DNA of 64,000 bases from Clarkia xantiana subsp. parviflora (Eukaryota > Streptophyta > Magnoliopsida > Myrtales > Onagraceae). The stretch spans positions 36,348,756 to 36,412,755 of the forward strand of contig JAPTYO010000009.1 of NCBI GenBank assembly GCA_036873135.1. The letters are read 5' to 3'. This document shows, piece by piece, positions 1 to 11,168 of the stretch. The stretch's first letter is position 1, and each line of letters begins with the position of its first letter. Under the pieces are notes generated by a model. The model was not told the DNA's origin, ran no database searches, and saw only the letters and a list, made by a program, of their open reading frames with translations. The position numbers and the translations under genes are program-made.

Positions 1-1740
1 TTACTTCGTGTGGGAGATTTGAGGCAGCAACGCAAGTGAATGAAATGGTAAATGAAGATAGAGACATTTTCATAGTAAATCCACTGAGAGGAGCCAATCC
101 CACCACACAAATCACTGTTGCTGCAGGTGCGAATCAAGTTGAACCTGATAATCATGTTGCCAGACCTATGGAGGAAAATCCAATAATGCCATAATTACCC
201 ATTGTTCACAGTGAGAGTGAATTAACCAACTTGGTTCCGAAACCGAGAGGTCGTCCAAAAAGAGTTGTAGATCTAGGTTCCAGCACTGCCCTTGTTCCCA
301 GTGGGAGCGAGGCTCTGATATAAAGCATTATTCCGAGTGGGAGCAATGTTCAGACTCAAGATGGGATTCACGAGCCTAGATGAAGTCAAAGGCATCGAAC
401 TTCTCCCAAGAAGTATCCCTTCAAGAAGCGTGAAATATTTACCCTAACTTCTGTTGACGAACCAATGACGGTTCAACAAGCGTTGAAAGGACCAAAACGA
501 AGGAATGGAGGAAAGCAATGGAAGATGAGATCGCCTCAATGAAAGCCAATTCGGTATGGTCTTTAGTTGATTTACCTGTTTACCGCAGGGCCATAGGGGC
601 GAAGTGGGTTCTGAAACTGAAATTCACTGCTGATGGAAATGTCGAGCGATACAAAGCTCGATTGGTTGCAAAAGGTTTCACTCAGCTTCACGGAGTGGAC
701 TTTGATGAGACATACTCACCGACTGTGCGGTACACCACATTCAGGGCAATCCTGGCCCTGGTCGCATGCCTCGATCTAGAGCTGCACCAAATGGATGTTA
801 AGATCGCATTCCTCCACGGAAACCTGGAGGAAGAGATCTATATGGAGCAACCGAAGGGTTTCATTAATCTCCAAAGATCCATTAAGGGTCTTAAATAATC
901 GTCTTGGCAATGGTACCCCAGGTTCCCTAGGAAATCGTTGGAAATGGATTCGTGAATCTCCACGAGGATCCATGCGTTTATACAAAGACCTCAGGGTCTA
1001 TGTACGACATCTTAACTTTGTACGTGGATGACATACTCATTGCCGCAAACGATGTGAGTTTCATGCATGAATCAAAGTCCAGGTTGGCATCTGTATTTGA
1101 GATGAAAGACATGGGAAAGGCTACGACATCTTAGGCATTAAAATTGCTAGAGATCGTGACATCCGGAGGTTATGTCTATCTCAGGAAGCCTACATCAACA
1201 ATCTGTTTAAAAGGGTTAGATTACAGGATGCCAAACCCGTGGAAACGCCAGTAGTATTCGGGTGCGCGTTGTCAAAGCGCGACGACCCGAAGACCCAGCA
1301 AGAGCGTGAACAGATGAGGAGTGCAGAGTATTTAAGCATGGTCGAAAGTCTCATGTACGCCATGCTTTGCATTCGTACGGACATCTGTTACGCTGCGGGC
1401 CTAGTAGCAAGATTCCAATCAGACCCTGGCTATCAACATTTAAAAGCTGTAAAGCGGATCATTCGATATCTGAAAGGTACTGCCGACTACGTACTATGTT
1501 ATGAGGGTAGGAAGTTAAAATTGACTTGATTCAGTGACGCCCACCATGGTGGCTATCTAGATGATCGTAAGTCCACTACAGGAGGAGTGTTTCTTCTTGC
1601 TTTTGCCGCCCATTTCATGGACGAGCAATAAGCAATCTTGTGTCGCGTTGTCTACGATGGAATTAGAATTCGTTGCTCTCTCTAAAAATGCACAGGAAGC
1701 GGTCTAGCTGAAAAGGCTTCTTACTGCGCTGCTTGATGGA
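1..1740 (+). pseudogene. Degenerate Ty1-copia pol (linker, RT, RNase H) of G
   Basis: The left part (1-480) is the linker between integrase and RT. From 518 a 126-codon frame encodes the start of a copia-type RT (RVT_2 family) with the typical WSLVDLP, GAKWV and ARLVAKGF blocks. A frameshift follows near 890. The frame near 952-1134 carries the YVDD catalytic box (residues about 25-28 of that frame). The frame at 1239-1529 carries the RT-RNase H connection (SLMYAM, DICYA, IIRYLKGT). RNase H remnants run on to about 1735 with further stops. Compared with H, the end of RNase H and part of the 3' noncoding sequence are missing after 1738. In life this would be the RT/RNase H of a cytoplasmic virus-like particle. 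Confidence 0.9.
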
Positions 1741-2261
1741 CTCATAACTCATACCTAAGGTTAGGCTCAATGTTCGCTTCCCGGCGTATAAACGCAGTGC
1801 TGAAGAAAAGGCCAAGTTACCACGTCTTTGGAAACCGGTTGGGTTTGACTAAGGGTATGAGCGATGGGGATGGTCAAGTTCACCTGTAATTCACTGACTC
1901 TTGTATTCGCTAGGTGGCCACCAGGCGGATATTAGTTGAGGTTGTGAATACTTGTGCGGATTCCCTGGAGAAGTATTCTTATGTGGAAACTGGGCAATTT
2001 GAGAATTAACACGCTACCTAGGATACAGTGCGATACAAATTGATGTTTTTAACAGGTTGATTTGAGAGAGGGAATCAACGTTCCGCGGGCACTACAACAC
2101 TCCTAACTGATGAGTAGCACGATGCCCGTCGTATCCGCCGGTCGCATGGCAAACCTCGTATGAACTATTCGGAAGCAAGGACGGGATCAGAAGAGTGAAA
2201 TGTTTATGTGATTTGGACAACAATACATTAACAGGCACCCTCCCATTCAGGGAGAGGGAGC

Positions 2262-2859
2262 TGTTAGTATATGGTAATTGGGCGCCGTAATTGGTAGCCC
2301 ATTAATATGCAAAAGTTACCTAAAAATTGGGTAAATGTCACATTAGGGAAACTGGGCTTGTCCCAAATCCCAATTGACATGAGAGGCCCAAAATTGGGCC
2401 TCCCTTATACACTATAGGCCGGCCGAACGTACTAGGGGCAATGTGGACTTTTGTCCACTTTGCTCCTCCTATAAATAAAAGGTTTTAGGGTTTTATTTGG
2501 GGTAATTCACAATTCCTCCTAAGTGTTGATTTGAGAGAAAACCCTCTTCCCTAAAAGTACTAGTTCGGCCGAACTACTTGTACCCCCAAGGGTGTGACAA
2601 TTTTCTTAGAGCAAAACACTCCGGAGATCCGTCCCTGCCAAGAATCGATAAGAGGCTTTTCTGTGGAGCTAATACCGTGTAGGACTTCCTTAACAAGAAC
2701 CTCTACGGGTTCCGTCCGGTGGATCATGAACTCCCTCAGCCGGATCCTTGGGACTACCGAAAAGATTTAAGGTATCTGAAAATCTTCCGCTACGTAATTC
2801 TGATTACTCGCATGTACATGTCGTTATATTTCCGTAGTAGTCAACCCCGTAGTCCAAAA
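2262..2859 (+). repeat. 3' LTR of copia G
   Basis: Starts TGTTAG after a polypurine tract and aligns along its whole length with both LTRs of H (15885-16484 and 52186-52782). A TATA-like CTATAAATAAAA lies near 2470. The expected TAACA end is degraded to an A-run, so the right edge is good to a few bases. A target-site duplication cannot be tested because the left end is outside the window. Confidence 0.85.
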
Positions 2860-2861
2860 AC

Positions 2862-4599
2862 CTCATCCAAGGGACTAAGTTCGGCCAATGCGACATGGAT
2901 TTGCCGTCACAGCATGTTTCCGGAGCCTGCCCAGTCCAAGATCCCAGACCCTGGCACAGAACCTAACTCGAAGTCGGCAATGGGTTCTAAACTTGAGACA
3001 GACTCTGACTCAGACGAGTACCCTGACTCAAAGTCTGACTCAGAATCTTACTCTAAACTAGTTTCTGGAAAGAAAACGGTACGACAAACTGATGGGATGA
3101 AGAACTTACTCATCCTTCGCAAGATGTATCACCTTTGGAAAGTTTGAGTTTTGCTGCACTACCACAAATACAGAGGAGAAAATACTCGACACATCAGACG
3201 TCAGGGAAAACAACGTCCCAAGTACGTACGAAAAAATAATAACCAAAATACAACATGGCAACAAACGCGTCACATATCTATCACCAAGTAACGACCCACC
3301 AAGCCACGTACCTACAACAATGGCCACGTATGTACAACAACGACCACATACGTACAACTATATCTACTATGACAACAATCGCGTACGTACGACTCGGAAA
3401 CGACATAATCATGCAAGTGAAGGCTACACACGTAAAGGTCATCTTCGAGCAAAACAACTGTCCATCCAATTCGACAACAACAATTCATGCAATTATAAAG
3501 ATATCACAACTCGAACGTGGGCAATCAAATTATGGGCATCAAAAATAGACTCGGAAAGGGAAAAAAATAATAAAAAAGTCAAACCTTTGGAAACCCGAAC
3601 CGATTCGAAGAGTCGGTCCAAAATTCGAGACTCGCCGTTGCTTGATTAGTGTTCTTGTCGCAGGAATGGGGTCTCAACAGCCCTCCCCCCTGAAAATCTC
3701 CCGACGCCGTCGTCCGAGATGATTTCCGTTGTCCCCTCGCCGAAAAAACCTCCCGTCGTCGCCGCTCGAAGCAGTCTTCGCCGCGTCGCGCCATCCGGAG
3801 CTCCCCTCCCTCGCCGATGCCGGGGTGAGTTGCAGCCGAGAACGTCCAGCCACCTCCCTCTGCCGTGATTCTCGTTGCGCCGCCCGGAGCTCCTCCCCGT
3901 TGGTCTTCCTGCCGCGCCGCCGTCGTGAAATCCAACACCGGCCACCTCAAAAACCGAACCAAAGGATTTTTTGAATCCACGAAAGGATGCTTGAGAATGA
4001 AAATGATGGTGGCTCTTAAAGTGAGTAATCTCCTTTCTCTCTCTTTATAATAAGATGGTGTAGTGTTTTTAAAAATCCTACAGTCTCCACCCTCAATTTG
4101 AAATAAGGAAATCTAATGGCTAAGATTAAAACTGACACATCTACCATTTTTAACTATAGCTATCATGTTTATATTCGTGTTAACATTTTTATGCATCCAT
4201 ATAATGAATTTAATACTTATGAATTTTTATTTATGACTAGACACATTTTTACACATGAAATTATCTCGCACGTACATGTCAGCATGGATTGCAATTTTAC
4301 TTGTCTATGATCATGATCACGTCATACCCTTGTCCATGTTCACATTTTTTGACATACACATAGGAAGACATGATTTTTTTCGTACGTACATTTTTCGGAT
4401 ATATGTCTGAATACATGCATGTTTAAACTAATGTTTGTGTTTCCTCTGTCTTGGGAGACAAAAATGCAGCGCTACGACATGCCTATGGATATATGGTTGA
4501 CTCGTCAAGAGGTAAGACAACGGATCCAAATTGAGCGTCTCATCCGATCGTAAAATAGAGTCAATCAAGGGTCAGGCCATTGTTTGACTCGGGGGAAAA
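2862..4599 (-). other. E internal 3' region: upstream part of the antisense gene
   Basis: This stretch matches the part of D upstream of its antisense gene. On the minus strand it would read, from right to left, a TATA-like TTATTATAAAG near 4050, a GC-rich leader or first exon (about 3960-3590, open for 133 codons on the minus strand) ending at an AAG/GTTTGA donor-like site, and an A/C-rich probable intron (3600-3150). Next comes a Ser/Asp-coding-like tract (2990-3060). G has cut away what would follow. The remainder (4090-4599) is AT-rich with no supported gene, and ends in the polypurine tract. Exon boundaries are inference. Confidence 0.5.
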
Positions 4600-5019
4600 T
4601 GATGGAAATACGCCCAATTTGGACCCGTTCAAGATCGGATTATGCTATCATGATAACCCCACACTCGATTATAAATTGGAACATTGACCTAAACACACTA
4701 CCCGCAGCAAAGAACGGTTCAGGCGGGAAAAATACCCGCCCGGACCGTGGCTGGTCCCATATACCCTAAAGGAGATCGGACCAGCTGGACCGATCTCCCC
4801 TAAGAGAGATTGGACCAGCTGTCCGACCTCAGGTCTCTGAGGGCGGACTATTTAGTCCGATCTCAGGGGACTCAATACCACCACCAGAAGACGTAATGTG
4901 CCCGACCAAAGGGTGCACGCGGCGTTCGAGAAACCGCCGTCCGGGTCATGCCTCGTCGAGACTCGACATCATTTTCACGTCCAACCCTTACACAATACCA
5001 CGAACTCTACCATGCTTAC
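4600..5019 (+). repeat. E 3' LTR, piece 1 (U3)
   Basis: Begins TGATGGAAATACGCCC, matching the D and C LTR starts. It contains palindromic blocks of the family (for example GGAGATCGG ... CCGATCTCC, 4771-4798). It stops at D's target duplication (5015-5019, CTTAC). Confidence 0.85.
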
Positions 5020-5915
5020 TGATGGATATACGCCCAATTTGAACCCGCCTTTAATTCGGATTGTCTTATTTTGCCACCACACTTACGATTATAATTCAAA
5101 ACATTGACCCGAACACATTACCCACAGCGCGAACGGCCCGGACGAGCAAAAAATACTCGCCCAGACCTGTCCGCTGGCCCGACTCACTTAGGTGATATTG
5201 GACCAGCTGGCCCGACCTCACTTAAGTGAGATAAGACCAGCTGGCCTGATCTCACAAAGGTGGGATCGGACCATCTGGTCCGATCTCTCTTAGGAGAGAT
5301 CAGTACGGCTTGACCGATCCCAGGACCTAGGGGTCGGATTTTTTATCCGGCCCCGAAGGTCCCGAGACCCTTCCCGGACATCGTACCCCCCTCCCCCCCC
5401 CCCAAGGGCGTCTGCGACGTTCCGAACCTTATCACACGGACCTCTTCCCGCGGAGTGCCGACATCTTTTTACCCGACTCACACTTAGCTTTCTCACAAAC
5501 CTCTCCGTGACATTAAGGGTTTAACCCCTACATTATGTGTTAATTAAGTGCGCTTAGGGATTAACGGTGTCATTAAGCCACCTTAATCCCCTTGAAATCT
5601 ATATATAGTGCTCAAGTTCTATTTATTTGGATCATGTTGCAACTTTACTCGTTTTAGCTCTGCCTTCTCTGTAGATTTCATCTCTTTAGAATACCGAACT
5701 TACTTAGGCATCGATGAAGGCTCACCGAGCACCACACCCCCCTCTCCGTGATCTGTATCGCCCCTTGTGCAGGATAGCAAGGAGTTGAACAACGGATCTT
5801 TTTAAGCTAACAGATCGTCTTTGCGAGCTATCGAATTACGAGGAAAGACGTTTTTACCCGTGAGAAAATTCATTCGGATCGAAGACCCGCCGACCCGATA
5901 AACACGTCTTAGAAC
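5020..5915 (+). repeat. 5' LTR of D
   Basis: Starts TGATGGATATACG. Aligns with 14986-15778 and, in reverse complement, with C's LTRs. The U3 carries several palindromic blocks built on GGACCAGCTGGTCC-like cores (about 5170-5330). The last bases (CTTAGAAC) are mutated relative to the family end CTTAACA, so the edge is uncertain by a few bases. Confidence 0.9.
5600..5607 (+). promoter_or_regulatory. TATA box in D 5' LTR
   Basis: TATATATA lies in the LTR about 310 bp before the primer binding site, at the position where C's LTRs carry TATATATA as well. It probably marks the U3/R promoter. The transcription start is not determined. Confidence 0.6.
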
Positions 5916-5916
5916 T

Positions 5917-5932
5917 TGGCGCCGTCCGTGCG
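5917..5932 (+). other. Primer binding site of D
   Basis: TGGCGCCGTCCGTGCG directly after the 5' LTR. It is the same site as in C and nearly the same as in A and F. The TGG start fits pairing with a tRNA 3' CCA end. I do not assign the tRNA. Confidence 0.85.
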
Positions 5933-5966
5933 TTTCGAACAAACAAGCCCAATTATCACGAGTAGG

Positions 5967-8900
5967 ATGGCAAACATATACGTCATTCACGGAGGTTTTG
6001 GAGCAGGCAGTGAGTCAACAAATGCAAGAGAGGCATACATGACACAAGTAGGAGATAGCACAATTAAGGGAAAGCAAGTGAAGGAAAAAAGAGAAGATAT
6101 AATAAGATTCTCAAGGAAGAACATGGAACATGTGTTACAAGAGATCAATTATGCCTTAGTCATAACAATGAAAATCAATGACATGGACATTGGCAGAATT
6201 CTAGTGGACGGGGGAAGCTCACACAGCATAATCAGCAAGAAAGTGGTTGACACACTAGGTGTGAGACCAAGTAACATAAAACAAGTGCACTCTCCTCTAA
6301 AAGCATTCTTAGGAGAGCCAAGTTACCCATTGGGGGCGATCACACTACCTGTGACAATAGGCACAGGCTAGAAGCAATTGAAGATCGACGTTTTTTCCCT
6401 TATTATTGAGAGAATTGATGAGTACAGTGGAGTTTTAGGCACCGCTACAATTAACAAGTGGGGCATGGTACCGTCAACACCACATCAGAAAATGAAATTT
6501 CCCACAAGTGAAGGAATTGAGGAAGTTAAAGGAAATCAGAAAGTGGCAAGGAAGTGTGCAAGAATTGCACTCAACAAGAAAAAGAAACCCTATAAGGAGG
6601 TCCTATCAATATATGAGGATCCAAGAGAGGATCACGGAAGACTTGCACCTATGGAGGAGCTAAAAGAAATACTAATAGAGGAACACGAAAGAAAAGTGAA
6701 AATCATGACAGCCTTGACTGAAGAAGAAGAATTGCGCGTAGCAGCATTACTAAGGGAGTACAAGGATCACTTCGCATGGTCACAAAATGACATGCCTGGG
6801 ATATCTGAGGTGTAATATCACACAAGCTCAACATAGACCCAGCAACGCGCCCAGTAACACAGAAGATAAGGCCAATGGGGGCTAGCAAAAAGATAGCTAT
6901 CCAAGATGAGGTGGACAAGCTATTAAAAGCAAATTTCATCAAGGAAATCAGGTTTCAAACATGGGTTGCAAACCCAGTACTAGTAAAAAAGGCAGGTGGA
7001 AGTTGAAGAATGTGCATCGACTATCGCGACCTCAACAAGGCATTCCCTAAAGATTCATACCCACTTCCAAGGATAGATCAACTAGTGGATGCAACGTCAG
7101 CCCACGAATTGATGAGATTCATGGATGCATACTCAGGGTACAACCAAATAAAAATGTCCACTGAAGATGCCTCCCACACGGCTTTCTATGCCGATAGTGA
7201 AATATACCACTATACTGTGATGCCATTCAGACTCATAAACGCGGGAGCAACGTATCAGTGTATGGTCAACAAGATCTTCGGGGACATGATAGGGAAGACA
7301 ATGGAAGCATATGTAGACGACATGATTGTCAAGCCTAAGAAGAAAAGCGACCACGTCGAGAACCTTCGTATGACCTTCCAAAGAATACGTAAGCATCAAG
7401 TCCACTTGAACCCGAAAAAATGTGCATTTGGAGTACAGTCAGGGAAAATCTTGGTTTCATGATAAGTTAACAAGGAATAGAAGTGAATCCTGAAATATTG
7501 CAAAGAATTGAGGAGATGCACTCCCCCACGAAGAACAAGGAAGTACAGCGGCTAAACGGAAGGTTGGCAGCTCTTAACAGATTCCTGTCCCAAATTGGAG
7601 ACAAAGCACTACCTTTCTTTGAGGTGCTATGGACAAATAAGATGTTTGAATGGACGCCAAGATGTGAGGAAACCTTCCAACAACTCAAACAACACCTAAA
7701 GACACTACCTCCACAAGCAAAGCCAAGCCCAGGAGAACTCCTCTTCCTTTACATCTCTGTAAGCAACGTCGCGGTAAGTTGGGTACTACTGAAAGAGGAA
7801 GACAATGCACAACTGCCAGTGTATTTCGTAAGCAAAACGTTGGCAAAATACGAGATCAATTACTTGGCAATCGAAAATTACCTCTACGCATTCATCATAT
7901 AAGCAAGGAAGTTGATACCGTATTTTCATGCGCATGAGATAACAGTGCTCACAAACCAACCTCTAAAAAACCTCTTGCAAAAACCGGACACTTCAGGGAG
8001 GCTGACCAAATGGGCAATTGAATTAAGTGAATTTCGCATTCATTTCGCCCCAAGAACAGCCATCATAGGGCAAGCCCTAGCAAATTTTATTGCATAATTC
8101 ACCGGAATTAGCTCTGACGGAAACTTAGGGGAAAAAACAAGCACAACTATAACAAGAACTAGTCAGGAGACACAACCAAAGGCATGTGGGAGATGCACAC
8201 TAATGGATCATCTAATGCGGGAGGATCAGGCGCAGGCCTTCTATTGTACCCACCGGATAAGGGCACGCCACTGCGTTATGCCATGGCACTTACCTTCAAA
8301 GCAACCAATAATGAGGCAGAGTATAAGGCGTCGATAACAGGCTTGAGAATAGTCAAAGGAGTAGGGGTGAAACACCTAAGGGTTAAGTGTGACTCTCAGT
8401 TGGTCGTCAACCAAGTAAAGGGGAATTACATTGCAAAGTCCAAGAATATGCAAAAATATCTACAACAGGCAAAAGACTTGATAACAAGCTTTCGAAGCTT
8501 TGACATTGAATCAGTCCCAAGAGAACGAAACCACGAGGCAGACGCCTTAAGCAACCTTGCCTTGGGATTGGAAGCAGGCAAAAAAGTACATTTTAAGGAA
8601 CAAAGAACAAGATCAGTGATAGTGAAAATTGAAGTCCTAAAAATAGATGAAGGGGAGGCCTTGATGACCCCAATGCGTCAATACCTTATTGAGGGAAAAT
8701 TGCCAGAAGACAAGGTGGAGGCAATAAAGATTGAAAGGATGGCAAGAAACTATGCCACGATGGACAATGAGCTCTACAAGAAGGGATACTCTACGCCATT
8801 CCTCAAGTGCATAACATACCCAGAAACTGAAAGAATATTAGGAGAGCTCCATGAAGGCGACGCCGGTTGTCACGAGGGGGCAAGTTATATATTTCGAAAG

Positions 8901-9889
8901 GTCTACAATCTGGGATACTATTGGCCAACAATGAACAAGGAGGCAAAAGACATGGTGCAAAAATGTGAACATTGCCAAAGATACTCTAGAAACATAATAG
9001 CCCCAGCATCCAAGCTAAGCTAAATATCAGGAGCATGGCCATTCGCACAATGGGGAATTGACCTGATAGGCTCCCTACAAAGAACAAAAGGGCAAAAAAA
9101 CATATTAGTGGCAATAGATTACTTCTCCAAGTGGATAGAAGCAAAACCGATGGGAAAGACAACAGACGAACAAATCATCAGTTTTATCCAATCACACATC
9201 GTCTCAAGGTACGGAGTGCTAAAGGTATTGATAAGTGACAACGGGCCACAATTCAAGAGCAAGAGGCTGCAATGGTACTGTGAGAGGTTGAACATAGAGC
9301 AACGTTTTGCATCAGTAAAACACCCCCAAACAAATGGGCAGGTGGAATCAGGAAACAAGATAATATTTGATGGCCTGAAAAAAAGAATTCATGCTACCAA
9401 GGGAAGCTGGGTAGATGAGTTAGAAAATGTCTTATGGGCAGTACGAACAACACCAAAAATAGCCACAGGAGAAACACCATTCGGTTTAGTATATGGGATC
9501 GAGGCAGTCGCACCAGTAGAAATGGCCGTGTCATCACCAATAACCACCTATTTCGAAGAGCATGAAAACGAAAAGGCAAGAATCTTAGATTTAGATTTAG
9601 TAGACGACAAGAGATGGAACTCAGAAGAGGCACAGGCACGAATGTGACTTGTATCCGCAAGGTAGTACAATCGACAAGTCAAAGAAAGATAATTCCATGT
9701 AGGAGAATTAGTACTCAGGAAAAACGAGTTCGCACACTTAGATCAAGTAAAAAAGCTATCTCCAAAATGGGAGGGACCATACAAAATAGCGTCAGTGCCA
9801 TATGCGAATGCATACCGCTTGGAGGATGGAATGAAAATATTTCTACAAACACTTTCAGTGAAGGGCATTTGAAGAAGTTCTATGTCTAA
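5967..9889 (+). pseudogene. Gag-less gypsy pol of D (PR-RT-RH-RNH-INT), broken
   Basis: The ATG at 5967, about 35 bp after the primer binding site, opens straight into the pol sequence that follows gag in family 1 (IYVIHGGFG). Protease has LVDGGSS (about 6215). RT blocks CIDYRDLNKA, DAYSGYNQI and AYVDDMIV lie at 7010-7330. A degenerate gypsy RNase H (7740-8095), a second RNase H (8184-8570) and integrase (HHCC finger about 8850-8985, then the D, D and E blocks to about 9360) follow, ending EGHLKKFYV at 9889. Stops or frameshifts occur at 6369, 6813, 7004 (TGG to TGA), 7460, 7902, 8095, 9021 and about 9645. The second RNase H reads TNGSS where C reads TDGSS, so a catalytic Asp is lost. No product can be made. 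Confidence 0.92.
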
Positions 9890-10179
9890 GGGATCAACAT
9901 AAGCGAAACACCATATCCTTGGGTTTATCTTTCGTTTAATGCATGTTTACATTCTTAGGTCTCTAAAACAGCTCTCGAGGCGGAAAAACTCATGAAGTTT
10001 CTCCAACCTTTTTACTACTTATTGTTTTCCATAAAGGATGTCCTGGACTACCTACAACATCCACCTTGTGCATAATGCATGAATATTTTCAATGAAGTAG
10101 ATGTTCACCAAAATATTTTCTAAGTATGAGATAGCGCTATCGCCACAGACTCCTTGCTTAGATACGACAACCAAGTGCA
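9890..10179 (+). other. D 3' untranslated sequence before the array
   Basis: Matches C 45475-45747 in reverse complement. No reading frame or other feature is recognised. Confidence 0.6.
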
Positions 10180-10765
10180 TGTCACTTTTCGTGCCCTCCG
10201 AGAGCTTGTCTCGTGAAAAAATTATGCGCCCTCCGAGAGCCTATCTCGCGAACAAATTTTGTGCCCTCCGAGAGCCTGTCTCGTGAAAATAATATGTGCC
10301 CTCCGAGAGCCTGTCTCATGAAAAAAATTATGTGCCATCTAAGAGTCTGTCTGGTGAAAATAATATGTGCCCTCCAAGAGCCTAGCTCGTGAAAAAATTA
10401 TGTGCCCTCCGAGAGCCTGTCTCGCGAAAAAATTATGCGCCGTCCGAGAGCCTGTCTCGTGAAAAAATTATGTGCCCTCCGAAAGCCCGTCTCGTGAAAA
10501 TAATCTGTGCCCTCTGAGAGCCTGTCTCGTGAAAATAATATGCGCCCTCCGAGAGCCTGTCTCGTGAAAAAATTAGGTTCCCTCCGAGATCCTGTCTCGT
10601 GAAAAAATTATGTGCCCTCCGAGAGCCTGTCTCGTGAAAAAATTTTGCGCCCACCGAGAGCTTTTCTCGCGAACAAAATTTTGTGCCTCCGAGAGCCAAT
10701 CTCGCGAACACACTCTGCGCCCTCCGAGAGGCAGTCTCGCGAAAACAATTTACAACGTCCCCAAG
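10180..10765 (+). repeat. Tandem array of D, unit about 34-35 bp
   Basis: About 17 head-to-tail units of the type GTGCCCTCCGAGAGCCTGTC followed by TCGTGAAAAAATTAT. Each holds a small inverted repeat, CGAGA..TCTCG. Units at the right end are more diverged. It lies between the end of pol and the end of the antisense gene, the same place as in C. Long frames through it on either strand are repeat artefacts. Confidence 0.95.
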
Positions 10766-10871
10766 AACGTATCTTGAAAAGCCCTTCTTTTTACAAAACA
10801 AGGATATATGATATGAGCAACATGCAAGTTTGTTCATGATGACATTACAGGTATCATGATACACGAGAATG

Positions 10872-11168
10872 CTAAAAAGACATCAAGTAAGTAAATGCAC
10901 GCATAAGGAAAGAGCCTACAAGGAAGGAACCACACAAACAACCACAAGCAATTATCATAACCAAGTAGCAAGTCATCCTACCATCCACACCATAAGCTAA
11001 GGCAGACATCTTAAAGAGAACCAACACAACCAAGTCAAGTAGCAAAGCCATAAAACTCCTAAGTATGAGGCTTCCCAAATAAACTTAACCCAACGCGGGG
11101 AGAAACCACTCAACCCAAAAGGGGAGGAAAAGTAAAGAAATATGTATAATGATAGAGATATCAGGAAA
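10872..11168 (-). other. Small hydrophobic frame downstream of D's antisense gene
   Basis: On the minus strand a frame ends at 10872 with LMSF and a stop. Its residues resemble the end of the C frame ending at 44711 (ALLLDLV, GRMT, CGCL, GSF, LMS), with an in-frame 6-base length difference. It is Leu-rich with possible membrane segments. It may be no more than 3' untranslated sequence of the antisense gene. No family is recognised. Confidence 0.3.

Larger units (their letters stand above)
1..2859 (+). mobile_element. Ty1-copia retrotransposon G, 3' part
   Basis: This is the 3' portion of a Ty1-copia element whose 5' part lies outside the window. In order it holds the integrase-RT linker, reverse transcriptase and RNase H remnants, a 3' untranslated stretch, a polypurine tract (about 2250-2261, purine-rich, ending GGGAGC) and a 3' LTR. 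It belongs to the same family as element H: linker, RT, 3' noncoding sequence and LTR all align by eye. The DNA to its right resembles the antisense-gene region of element D, so G appears to have inserted into element E. Its coding region is broken by several stops and frameshifts, so it is dead. Confidence 0.9.

Noticed and set aside
2719..3147. 142-codon frame across the G LTR and E, Ser/Asp-rich
   Set aside because: It crosses the junction between two elements, so it cannot be an inherited gene. The DNA is read better on the minus strand.
10433..10864. 143-codon minus-strand frame over D's array
   Set aside because: It is a translation of the tandem units and has no conserved protein sense.
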